Shown here piece after piece: positions 1 through 6,986 of a stretch of DNA of 10,858 nt. Location: positions 1 to 10,858 of the forward strand of contig JAIRVA010000194.1 in assembly GCA_031254155.1 (NCBI GenBank), in the 5' to 3' direction. This stretch comes from Propionibacteriaceae bacterium (GTDB lineage Bacteria > Actinomycetota > Actinomycetes > Propionibacteriales > Propionibacteriaceae). The notes beneath the pieces were generated by a model. That model had not been told where the DNA came from. It searched no databases and saw only the letters and a list, made by a program, of their open reading frames with translations. Position 1 is the stretch's first letter. Each line of letters starts with the position of its first letter. Made by a program: the position numbers and the translations under genes.

Positions 1-2
1 TG

Positions 3-1496
3 GCCCAGGGCACCTCCGGCCGGTTCCACGGTCTGTTGCACTCCGGTGGGCGGTACGTGGTCTCCGACCCGGAGTCCGCCCGCGAATGCGCGCTGGAGAA
101 CGCCATTCTCACCCGGATCCAACCCGACGCCGTCGAGTGCACGGGCGGGCTGTTCGTCGTCACCCCCGAGGATGATCCCGCCTTCGGCGACAAGTTCCTG
201 GCGGGCGCGGCGCTGACCGGCGTACCCGCCGAGGAAATCACCCCCGCCCAGGCCCTCGCCCGTGAACCCCGTCTCAACCCCGGCATCACGCGGGCCTTCA
301 CGGTCCAGGACGGGACCGTCGACGGCTGGCAGATCGCCTGGACGGCCACCCAGTCGGCGAGGGAGTACGGCGGGGAGGCGCTGACGTACCACAAGGTCAC
401 CCGGGTCCACCACGGGGGTGGCCAGGTGACCGGCGTGACGGCCCAGGACCTCAAGACCGGGGAGACGGTGGACATCGAGTGCTCGTTCGTCCTCAACTGC
501 GCCGGACCGTGGGCGGGCCAGATCACGCACCTGGCGGGTCTGCCGCCCGTCGCCGTCGTACCGGGGCGCGGCATCATGATCGCCATGAGCCACCGGTTGG
601 TGAACACCGTGATCAACCGCTGCATCTATCCGGCCGACGGCGACATCCTCGTGCCCGTCCACACGGTCAGCATCATCGGTACCACGGACCACAAGGTCGA
701 TGACCCCGACCACCTCACCATCGACCGGGCCGAGGTCCAGCAGATGTTCGACTCCGGCGAGGCGCTCATCCCCGGTTTCCGTCAGGCCCGCGCCCTGCAC
801 GCCTGGGCCGGTGCCCGCCCGCTCATCAAGGACGACCGGGTCGCCGCGGCCGACACCCGCCACATGAGCCGCGGCATGGCGGTCATCGACCACTCGACAC
901 GCGACGATGTCTTGGGGCTGATCACGATCGGCGGCGGGAAGCTCACCACGTACCGCCTCATGGCCGAACACATCGTCGACGCCATGGAAGAGCAGATGGG
1001 CACGTCCCACCCCTGCCGGACCGCCGACGAGATCTGCCCCGGCAACGAGCCGGGGAAGAACTACCTCATCACGCACCGGCTGAAGGAGCGCGAGGCCGAC
1101 CGGTTGAAGTCGCCCATCCTCTGCGAGTGCGAGCTGGTCAATCGGGACATGTTCGTCAACCTGCTGAAGGAGCAGCCATCGGCGAGCTTCGACGACCTAC
1201 GCCGCCAGCTCCGCATCGGTATGGGCCCTTGCCAAGGCGGGTTCTGCTCGTCGCGGGTCGCCGGGGTCGCCCACGAGGAGGGCGTGATCGACGCCGAGCG
1301 GGCGACCGGGCTGTTGAAGCTCTTCATGGAGCACCGCTGGATCGGGCTCTGGCCGATCCTGCACGGCGCCCAGGTCCGCCAGGCCACGTTGGACCACTGG
1401 TTGTTGGAGGGGACGTTGGACCTCCAGCACGTCCCGTCCCCCGCCCGTGTCGAGCCTGACCCGGTCGACGCACTACCGCTTGAGGAGGAGAAATGA
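3..1496 (+). CDS. glpA: Anaerobic glycerol-3-phosphate dehydrogenase subunit A (5'-partial)
   Basis: This is the catalytic FAD flavoprotein of the GlpABC complex. It oxidises sn-glycerol-3-phosphate to dihydroxyacetone phosphate and passes electrons to GlpC and the quinone pool. The frame is open from the first base; 497 residues are visible. By comparison with E. coli GlpA (about 542 residues), roughly 45 N-terminal residues, including the GxGxxG dinucleotide-binding loop, lie outside the window. The visible start (GRFHGLLHSGGRY) matches the conserved GlpA/GlpD segment after that loop. Other landmarks are DGTVDGW, GARPLIKDD and GGKLTTYR, followed by a C-terminal BFD-like [2Fe-2S] domain with a CEC motif (codons at 1122-1130) and CQGGFC (1230-1247). 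That domain separates GlpA from aerobic GlpD. The stop overlaps the glpB start by 4 bases (ATGA), so the subunits are probably translationally coupled. Identity is secure. Confidence 0.96.
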   Translation, partial: AQGTSGRFHGLLHSGGRYVVSDPESARECALENAILTRIQPDAVECTGGLFVVTPEDDPAFGDKFLAGAALTGVPAEEITPAQALAREPRLNPGITRAFTVQDGTVDGWQIAWTATQSAREYGGEALTYHKVTRVHHGGGQVTGVTAQDLKTGETVDIECSFVLNCAGPWAGQITHLAGLPPVAVVPGRGIMIAMSHRLVNTVINRCIYPADGDILVPVHTVSIIGTTDHKVDDPDHLTIDRAEVQQMFDSGEALIPGFRQARALHAWAGARPLIKDDRVAAADTRHMSRGMAVIDHSTRDDVLGLITIGGGKLTTYRLMAEHIVDAMEEQMGTSHPCRTADEICPGNEPGKNYLITHRLKEREADRLKSPILCECELVNRDMFVNLLKEQPSASFDDLRRQLRIGMGPCQGGFCSSRVAGVAHEEGVIDAERATGLLKLFMEHRWIGLWPILHGAQVRQATLDHWLLEGTLDLQHVPSPARVEPDPVDALPLEEEK

Positions 1497-2710
1497 CCGA
1501 CACGATCGTCATCGGCGCTGGGCTCGCCGGGCTGGGCGCCGCCCTCCGGCTCGCCCAGGGCGGGCAGACCGTCACCCTGTTGACCCACGGCCTGGGCGGC
1601 CTGCAACTGGGACAGGGTACGATCGACGTCTTGGGGTACGACGACCAACCCGTCGACCGCCCCTTCGACGCGTTGCCCGCCTTCGTGGCCGGCCACCCGG
1701 ACCATCCGTACGCCCGCTTCACGCCCAGCCAGGTGAAGGCAGCGGTCGACTGGCTGGCCGAGCTCATCCCGGATCAGTTGGTGGCGGGCGACGGGGCGAA
1801 CCACCCAGTACCGACGGCCCTCGGCGCCATGCGGCCCACGTACCTCGTCCAGCCCTCCATGGTCTGGCCGCACCCCACGACGGTCGCCGTCGTCGGGCCC
1901 AGGCAGCTCCGGGACTTCTACCCCACCCTGGTGGCGGCGAACCTGGAGAGGACGGCCGGGGTGACAGCCACGGCGTACCACATCGACCTGCCCGCCCGGC
2001 CCGGCGAAGCCGACTCGGCACCCGTCGTCTACGCCACCGCGCTGGACGACCCCGCCTTCCTGAAACGCTTCGCCGGTCTCACCGCCAAGGTGATCGGCAA
2101 AGAGGACGCGGTGCTCCTGCCCGGCGTCCTCGGCCACCGAACGAACGCCTGCGCCCGCCTCGCCGAGGCGCTCGGCCGGCCGGTGGTCGAAGCCCACCTG
2201 GCGCCGCCGTCAATCCCCGGCCTGCGGCTGAACGAGGCGCTGACGGCGCTCGCCACGTCGCTTCGGGTGCGGGTCATCCTCGGCTCGAAGGTGACCGGCT
2301 TCGAAGCGGCGGGCGGCCGGGTGGCAGCCGTTACCCTGCACCAGGCCGGGCGCGACCAGGTGTACGCGGCGGATCAGTTCGTGTACGCGCCCGGCGGTTT
2401 CGAGTCCGGCGCGCTCGAACTCGACTCGTACGGACACGTGACGGAAGCCCTCTTCGGCCTGCCCGTGCTGGGCGCGGATCGCGAGGACCTCATCACCGGC
2501 GACTTCTGGGCCGACCAGGCACTGTTCGCCACCGGTGTCGGCGTGGATGCCGCCATGCGGCCACTCGCGGGAGCGACGCCCGCGTACGACAACCTGTACG
2601 TCGCCGGCGGGCTCCTGGCGGGTGCCGTCCGGTGGACGGAGAAGTCCGGCGACGGGATCGCCGTGACGAGCGCGGTCGCGGCCGCCGACGCGATCCTGAG
2701 AGGAGAATGA
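1493..2710 (+). CDS. glpB: Anaerobic glycerol-3-phosphate dehydrogenase subunit B
   Basis: This is the second flavoprotein subunit of the GlpABC complex, thought to help move electrons from GlpA towards the membrane subunit GlpC. It has 405 residues, close to the roughly 420 of E. coli GlpB. The N-terminus carries a Rossmann FAD-binding motif (IVIGAGLAGLGAALRLA, about residues 5-21), then the GlpB-type segment GLGGLQLGQGTIDVLGY. Near the C-terminus, NLYVAGGLLAG and GDGIAVTSA look like the closing FAD-contact region of this family. The ATG at 1493 overlaps the glpA stop and is preceded by AGGAGG at 1483-1488, a strong though slightly close ribosome-binding site. The second reading frame (1447-2706) is also free of stops, but its product is Arg/Pro/Gly-rich and is a high-GC shadow. 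Confidence 0.94.
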   Translation: MTDTIVIGAGLAGLGAALRLAQGGQTVTLLTHGLGGLQLGQGTIDVLGYDDQPVDRPFDALPAFVAGHPDHPYARFTPSQVKAAVDWLAELIPDQLVAGDGANHPVPTALGAMRPTYLVQPSMVWPHPTTVAVVGPRQLRDFYPTLVAANLERTAGVTATAYHIDLPARPGEADSAPVVYATALDDPAFLKRFAGLTAKVIGKEDAVLLPGVLGHRTNACARLAEALGRPVVEAHLAPPSIPGLRLNEALTALATSLRVRVILGSKVTGFEAAGGRVAAVTLHQAGRDQVYAADQFVYAPGGFESGALELDSYGHVTEALFGLPVLGADREDLITGDFWADQALFATGVGVDAAMRPLAGATPAYDNLYVAGGLLAGAVRWTEKSGDGIAVTSAVAAADAILRGE

Positions 2711-2712
2711 CA

Positions 2713-3936
2713 ATGTTTGAACCCACCTCCCACGAGCACAATGTCTTGGCCCGGGCGAGCCTGGACCAGTGCGTCAAGTGCACGATCTGCGAAACGCAGT
2801 GCCCGGTCATGGCGGTCACCCCGGCGTTCTCCGGGCCCAAGTTCGTCGGCCCGCAGGCCGAGCGGTACCGTCACGGCTTGTCGGTCGACCATTCGCTCGA
2901 CTACTGCTCCTCGTGTGGCACCTGTACGCTCGTGTGCCCGCAGGGTGTCCAGATCGCGGAGCTGAACTCGGTGGCGCGCGCGGCCATGAAGAAAGACCAC
3001 ATGCCGCTGCGCGACCAGCTCATCTCCCGGACCACCCTCATGGGCAAGGCCATGCACCCCGTCGCCCCGATCGCCAACGGGGTTCTGGGCTTCGCACCCG
3101 CCCGCTGGGCGATGGAGAAGGTCGTCGGCATTCACCGGAAGGCGGCCATGCCGACCGCCCGGAGCCAGACCTTCTCGGCCTGGTGGAAGAAGCACACCCC
3201 GGCCACCCCGCCGACCCGCGGCAAGGTCGTGTTCTTCCACGGCTGCGCCGGCGAGTATTTCGAGGTCGAGACCTCGCGCAAGACCGTCGAGGTGCTAGAG
3301 CACATCGGGTTCGAGGTCGTCGTACCCAAGCAGGGCTGCTGCGGGCTGCCGATGCAGTCCAACGGCATCTTCGACGCCGCCCGCGACCACGTCAAGAAGC
3401 TGTCGGCGGCGCTGGACGTCGAACCGGGGACGCCGATCATCGCGTCGGCCGCGTCGTGCGCGGGCATGCTCAAGCACGAGGCCCGCGAAATCATGGGTGT
3501 GGACGACCCGGCGTTGGTCACCGTCGGCGCCAGAGTCCGCGACGTCTCCGAGTTCCTGCTCGCTCTGGCTGAGCAGGGTGAGTTGCCCCTGGACTTCACG
3601 CCACTCGATCTGACCGTCCCGTACCACGCCCCCTGCCAGCTCAAGGGCCAGGGCATGGGCAAGCCGGCGCTGGAACTGCTCCGGCTCATCCCGGGCCTCA
3701 CGGTCATCGACGCCGAGGCGACGTGCTGCGGCATCGCGGGGACGTACGGTCTCAAGAAGGAGAAGTACGCCGTCGGCCAAGCCGTTGGCAAACCCCTTTT
3801 CGACAAGGTCAGGGAGATCAACCCGCAGCTGGCGGTCTGCGACACGGAGACCTGCCGCTGGCAGATCGCCGCCGCGACCGGCGCCCAGGTGGTCCACCCG
3901 GTCTGGCTCCTGCACAAAGCGTACGGACTGGAGTAG
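2713..3936 (+). CDS. glpC: Anaerobic glycerol-3-phosphate dehydrogenase subunit C (iron-sulfur, membrane-associated)
   Basis: GlpC anchors the GlpAB dimer to the membrane and carries electrons through iron-sulfur clusters to quinone. The product has 407 residues (E. coli GlpC has about 396). Two ferredoxin-like [4Fe-4S] motifs are visible: C20-x2-C23-x2-C26-x3-C30-P and C65-x2-C68-x2-C71-x3-C75-P. They are followed by two CCG (DUF224) domains with QGCCGLP and ATCCGIAGTYG signatures, as in heterodisulfide-reductase-like electron carriers. The C-terminus aligns to the natural end of the family, so the gene is intact. Two in-frame ATGs exist. I chose 2713 because AGGAG (2701-2705) lies 7 bases before it; the ATG at 2707 is only 1 base from that site, although it would overlap the glpB stop. 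The stop (3934-3936) lies 2 bases before an antitoxin fragment. Confidence 0.95.
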   Translation: MFEPTSHEHNVLARASLDQCVKCTICETQCPVMAVTPAFSGPKFVGPQAERYRHGLSVDHSLDYCSSCGTCTLVCPQGVQIAELNSVARAAMKKDHMPLRDQLISRTTLMGKAMHPVAPIANGVLGFAPARWAMEKVVGIHRKAAMPTARSQTFSAWWKKHTPATPPTRGKVVFFHGCAGEYFEVETSRKTVEVLEHIGFEVVVPKQGCCGLPMQSNGIFDAARDHVKKLSAALDVEPGTPIIASAASCAGMLKHEAREIMGVDDPALVTVGARVRDVSEFLLALAEQGELPLDFTPLDLTVPYHAPCQLKGQGMGKPALELLRLIPGLTVIDAEATCCGIAGTYGLKKEKYAVGQAVGKPLFDKVREINPQLAVCDTETCRWQIAAATGAQVVHPVWLLHKAYGLE

Positions 3937-3938
3937 CC

Positions 3939-4118
3939 ATGCCGTACCTCACCTCAGCGGAACAGATGCGCGAACTGGAGGACACGGCTTTCTGGCTGAC
4001 CTACCCCGGACTCCTTGATTCCCTGAGCGTAAGCGAAGCTGAGATCTCCAGCGGTGGTGGGATGACCACCGAGCAGGTCCGGACCTGGGTGCAAACTGGA
4101 ATGCCGGATGTGGACTGA
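3939..4118 (+). pseudogene. C-terminal fragment of a Phd/YefM- or RelB-like antitoxin
   Basis: This is a 59-codon frame. The visible pattern is LTSAEQMRELEDTAFWL, then a Pro-Gly-Leu-Leu-Asp-Ser-Leu segment, then SEAEISSGGGMTTEQVR. This resembles the C-terminal half of actinobacterial type II antitoxins, whose consensus runs roughly as a Leu-Glu-Thr stretch, a xPxxxxSL helix, xExDIAxG and then a short xEEVR end that binds the toxin. The N-terminal DNA-binding and dimerisation half is missing: the frame begins 3 bases after the glpC stop and its upstream continuation is just a shadow of glpC. GGAG at 3930-3933 sits 5 bases before the ATG, so the fragment could still be translated with the glp operon. 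A toxin remnant follows directly. The family assignment comes from remembered consensus, not a search; a small unrelated protein remains possible. Confidence 0.55.
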
Positions 4119-4120
4119 CG

Positions 4121-4213
4121 GTGGGTCGGGTGCTGGTTCGCCTCGACCATGAAACACGTACGGTTTACGTGGTCAAAGTCGCCTACCACGCGGAGGCCTA
4201 TCGTCCACGGTGA
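4121..4213 (+). pseudogene. C-terminal remnant of a RelE/ParE-family toxin
   Basis: This 30-codon stretch opens with GTG at 4121 and ends with TGA at 4211-4213. It translates as GRVLVRLDHETRTVYVVKV followed by AYHAEAYRPR after the initial Val. RelE/ParE toxins typically end in the same way: a strand with an RVLYRxDxE pattern, a turn, a strand of alternating Val/Leu, then a HRxxxYR-type end that holds active-site residues in many members. Only the last third of a roughly 85-100-residue toxin is present, with no convincing ribosome-binding site, and it is in a different frame from the antitoxin fragment before it. The order antitoxin-then-toxin is the normal one for this class. I read it as a decayed toxin–antitoxin pair that has lost the antitoxin N-terminus and most of the toxin. 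No toxicity is expected. Confidence 0.6.
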
Positions 4214-4220
4214 CGACAGA

Positions 4221-4284
4221 TTTTGCGCACTCCAGTACGCATACTTGCAGTTTTCGATGACTTTGCGTACGCCGATGCGTAAAA
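4221..4284 (+). repeat. Imperfect inverted repeat in an A+T-rich patch
   Basis: Bases 4221-4244 and 4261-4284 form imperfect inverted arms around a 16-base spacer. The outer segments are TTTTGCGCA against TGCGTAAAA (8 of 9 complementary) and the inner ones are GTACGCA against TGCGTAC (7 of 7). The middle of the arms does not pair. A run of six T follows at 4285-4290. The patch is markedly richer in A+T than its surroundings. It could be an operator overlapping a promoter, a rho-independent terminator behind the glp operon, or a scar of a lost mobile element. The sequence does not decide between these. Confidence 0.45.
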
Positions 4285-4285
4285 T
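4257..4285 (+). promoter_or_regulatory. Candidate housekeeping-sigma promoter
   Basis: A possible -35 ATGACT (4257-4262) and -10 TAAAAT (4280-4285) are separated by 17 bases, with four and five matches respectively to the TTGACA/TATAAT consensus. It would drive the DUF4143 remnant that follows and would lie within the inverted repeat at 4221-4284. A+T-rich DNA yields such matches easily, so this is only a candidate. Confidence 0.25.
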
Positions 4286-4288
4286 TTT

Positions 4289-4942
4289 TTGAGGTTGACC
4301 CGTGATCGCGCGACCCACGTACCTCGCCCAAAGGACGTCGTCGCCCGGCACCGGATTTCGGACGTGGCCAGGCTCGACGACGTGACCCGGTTTCTCCTGG
4401 ACAACGTGGGTAACATCTTGTCCACGACCAGGGTGTCGCGAACTCTCACGTCCGCCGGACGAAACGTCAACCAGCGGACGGTCGAGAAGTACGTGAGCGC
4501 TCTCACCGACGGCCTGCTCTTCTACGAGGCCCGGCGGTTCGACGTCAAGGGTACCCGCCTGCTAGAGCGGCTCGAAAAGTACTACGCTGTCGACCCCGGT
4601 TTCCGGGCGCTCTTCGGCGGCGGGGGGATGGATGTGGGCCGGGTACTGGAGAACGTGGTCTACCTGGAGTTGGTCCGGCGCGGGTACGAGGTCTGCGTTG
4701 GCCAGTGGGGTACCCAGGAGATCGATTTCGTCGCCACGCGAACGAGTGAGCGGTGGTACATCCAGGTGGCGGCGACCGTCCGCGACGCGAGCGTGCTCGC
4801 CCGCGAACTCGCGCCGCTCGAGGCGCTCGCCGACTCGTACCCCAAACTTATCTTGACTCTTGACGACGACCCCACCGCTGATCACGCCGGCATCACCCGG
4901 ACGAATGCCCTCTTCTGGCTGCTTGGTCACACCAGGCGGTAG
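4289..4942 (+). pseudogene. DUF4143 C-terminal domain of an AAA_14-type ATPase; N-terminal ATPase half missing
   Basis: The open frame covers about 217 codons. It begins in the family's interdomain segment (KDVVARHRIS), then shows a winged-helix-like stretch with NQRTVEKYVSALTDGLLFYEA and an EKYYAVDPGFRALF motif. A final nuclease-like fold follows, with VLENVVYLELVRRGY, GTQEIDFVA and YIQVAAT, resembling the spaced E, ExD and QxA residues of restriction-endonuclease-like domains. Intact family members have about 400 residues and begin with a Walker A/B ATPase domain, which is absent here; no frame of 4214-4288 contains it. The first possible in-frame start is a TTG at 4289 with no Shine-Dalgarno sequence; a GTG at 4364 is another. 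I therefore call it a truncated remnant. The cellular role of intact members is unclear. Its end overlaps the convergent response-regulator gene by 16 bases. Confidence 0.8.
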
Positions 4943-5583
4943 CCGACGTTGCGGATCGTCTCCACGGCCTCGGCACCGATCTTGCGGCGGAGGTACCGGA
5001 CGTACACGTCGACAATGTTCGAACCGGGATCGAAGTCCAGGCCCCACACCGTCGACAGGAGACGCTCCCGGCTGAGAACCTGGCCCGGGTTGCGCAGGAA
5101 GGTCTCCAACAGCGCGAACTCGCGGGCCGACAACTCCACCTCCTGACCCGAGACCGTCACCCGGCGCGTCCCCAGATCCAGTGTGACCGCGCCATGCCTC
5201 AGGGCGTGCGGCGCCTCGGCGGGCGCCGACCGCAGGCGCAGCCGGACGCGGGCCAGCAACTCGTCGAACGAGAAGGGCTTACCCATGTAGTCGTCTGCGC
5301 CCGAGGTGAGGCCGGCCACGGTGTCGGCCGCCGATGACCGGGCGGTCAGGATGATCACCGGCGTTCGAACCCCCTGCCCGCGCAGGCGTTCCAGGACGGT
5401 GAACCCCGACATGTCGGGTAGCCCGATATCCAGGATGACCAGGTCAATCGCCTCGCGTTCGGCCACCTTGAGCCCACCGCGGCCGGTGGCCTCGATGAAG
5501 CAGGCGTAGCCCGCCGCTTTGAGCCCTTTGGCAATGAACGCTGCGATGAGGGCCTCGTCCTCGATGATCAGAATCTGCGTCAT
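4927..5583 (-). CDS. OmpR/PhoB-family two-component response regulator
   Basis: This 218-residue protein has a full receiver domain (about residues 1-118) and a C-terminal winged-helix DNA-binding domain (about 125-218). Receiver landmarks are the acidic pair E8/D9, the phospho-acceptor D52 in LVILDIGLPDMSG, T80 and K102 in MGKPF. The winged helix shows LSAREFALLETFLRNPGQV and the standard ending DVYVRYLRRKIG then IRNVGYRL. It should be phosphorylated by the histidine kinase encoded just upstream and bind promoter DNA in the cytoplasm. The ATG at 5583 overlaps the kinase stop by 4 bases (ATGA), so the two are probably translationally coupled. The 3' end overlaps the convergent DUF4143 remnant by 16 bases, leaving no room for a terminator between them. 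The regulated genes cannot be told from sequence; the flanking secreted proteins are candidates. Confidence 0.95.
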   Translation of the reverse strand: MTQILIIEDEALIAAFIAKGLKAAGYACFIEATGRGGLKVAEREAIDLVILDIGLPDMSGFTVLERLRGQGVRTPVIILTARSSAADTVAGLTSGADDYMGKPFSFDELLARVRLRLRSAPAEAPHALRHGAVTLDLGTRRVTVSGQEVELSAREFALLETFLRNPGQVLSRERLLSTVWGLDFDPGSNIVDVYVRYLRRKIGAEAVETIRNVGYRLV

Positions 5584-6986
5584 GGCTGCCCCCTGAGCGG
5601 TACGACGATGGTGAAGGTCGAGCCGCCGCCCAGGGTTGACGAGACGTCAACCCGGCCACCGTGCGAGGCCGAGATCGCGCTCACGATGGCGAGCCCCAAC
5701 CCGGTCCCCTCGCCCGTCGACCCCCGCGTACTGCGCTCGAAAATGCGTTCCCGGTCGGCGGGATCGATGCCCTGTCCCTCGTCGCGCACCCACAACCGCA
5801 GCTCATCGCCGTCGACCGCGCTACCCAGGCCGACGACCGTCCCCGGTTCGGAGTACTGGACCGCGTTGGCCGCCAGCTGCAGCCACGCCTGGCTGACCCG
5901 CTGCGCGTCGAGCCACGCGGTCACCTCGGCGACGGCATCCAACTGCCACTGACGTTCCCCCAAACCGGTCGCCTTGGTGAGGGTCTGGTCCGTCAACTCG
6001 ACGATGTCGGTCTCTCCCGGCCGCAGCAGGTCGGCTTGCTGGCCCCGGGAGAGCGCGAGCAGGTCATCGACGAGTCGGCTCATGCGGTCCATTTCGCTGA
6101 GGACGAGGCCCCGCGTCGCCTGGACATCGCCCGGATCGGCCGCGTCGACCAGTTCCAGGTGGCCCCGGGCGATGGTGAGGGGGGTACGCAGCTCATGTCC
6201 GACATCATCGAGCAACTGCCGCTGTCCATTGACCGCGGTCTCAAGGCGGTCGAGCATCGAGTTGACCGTGGCCGCCAACTCGGCCAGATCGTCGTGGCCG
6301 GTCACGGGAATCCGTTGCGAGATGTCGGTGGCGGTGATCCGTTGCGCGGTCGTCCGGACCTCGGTGACGGGACGGAGCAGGCGGCCCACCACCAGCCAAC
6401 CCATCAGCGCGACCAGGACGAGCGATCCCAGCCCGACCAACCCGTAGGCCGCGTAGACCGGTGTGAGCTGGGCCCGCTCCTCACCCAGGTCGGCGACCCG
6501 CACCAGGGCGGCGGTCTGGCCGTCGAACCCGATCGGCGCGACCACGTAGGCCCAGTCGTGCCGGGCGGTCGTCACCCGGCCGTACGTGACGACGCCCAGC
6601 CCACTAAGGGGGATGACCGTCGCCACCAACTCGTCGTCCTCCTCCGGGCGCAGGGTGACGCCGGGCTGGGCCGTCCAGGCGATCGTCTGGTTGATCAGGG
6701 CGAAGGCCCCCTCCCCGGGCGCCAGGACACTCCGCTGGATCGCCACCCGCAACAGGTCGTCCGGGCCCGCCCAACCGGTCCCCGTCACGGGGTCATTTTC
6801 GCTGGCCAACTGGCGCAGCGACGCGACCACCGCCTGGTGTTCGGCCCCGATCCGCTGGTCGACCTTGGTCTGCCCCCACAGCACCACCACCGTACCCGAA
6901 AAGAACAGGGCCAGGGCGGTCAGAGCGACCACCGCGAGGATGACGCGGGTCCGGACGCTGAGCGAGGCGAGGGGATGCCGGGTCAC
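5580..6986 (-). CDS. Membrane sensor histidine kinase with HAMP domain
   Basis: This 468-residue protein is a classical two-transmembrane sensor kinase. Membrane segments lie at about residues 14-36 and 178-203 and enclose an extracytoplasmic domain of about 140 residues with no recognised ligand-binding fold. A HAMP linker follows (about 200-253), then the dimerisation domain with H264 in DDVGHELRTPLTIARGH, and the ATPase domain with N-box LQLAANAVQYSE (N374), G1 DEGQGID (402-408), F-box IFERS and G2 GTGLGLAIVSA (427-437). All catalytic boxes look intact. The start is GTG at 6986, which overlaps the stop of the small exported protein by 4 bases (GTGA), and the 3' end overlaps the regulator's start. 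The three genes therefore form one coupled operon. The signal is unknown; the upstream protein may take part in sensing. Confidence 0.95.
   Translation of the reverse strand: MTRHPLASLSVRTRVILAVVALTALALFFSGTVVVLWGQTKVDQRIGAEHQAVVASLRQLASENDPVTGTGWAGPDDLLRVAIQRSVLAPGEGAFALINQTIAWTAQPGVTLRPEEDDELVATVIPLSGLGVVTYGRVTTARHDWAYVVAPIGFDGQTAALVRVADLGEERAQLTPVYAAYGLVGLGSLVLVALMGWLVVGRLLRPVTEVRTTAQRITATDISQRIPVTGHDDLAELAATVNSMLDRLETAVNGQRQLLDDVGHELRTPLTIARGHLELVDAADPGDVQATRGLVLSEMDRMSRLVDDLLALSRGQQADLLRPGETDIVELTDQTLTKATGLGERQWQLDAVAEVTAWLDAQRVSQAWLQLAANAVQYSEPGTVVGLGSAVDGDELRLWVRDEGQGIDPADRERIFERSTRGSTGEGTGLGLAIVSAISASHGGRVDVSSTLGGGSTFTIVVPLRGQP

Noticed and set aside
1447..2706. An in-frame upstream extension of glpC running without stops through the whole of glpB, giving an apparent 829-residue frame.
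   Set aside because: The extension is Arg/Pro/Gly-rich with no known domain, lies over a well-conserved glpB, and glpC has its own start and Shine-Dalgarno site. Long stop-free shadows are common at this GC content.
4214..4288. A missing ATPase (Walker A/B) segment for the DUF4143 remnant hidden in another frame.
   Set aside because: All three plus-strand frames were read; none shows a P-loop, Walker B or the family's interdomain pattern before 4289.
4001..4506. Two minus-strand frames across the debris island (116 and 102 codons).
   Set aside because: They give no recognisable pattern, whereas the plus strand shows antitoxin, toxin and DUF4143 remnants over the same bases.
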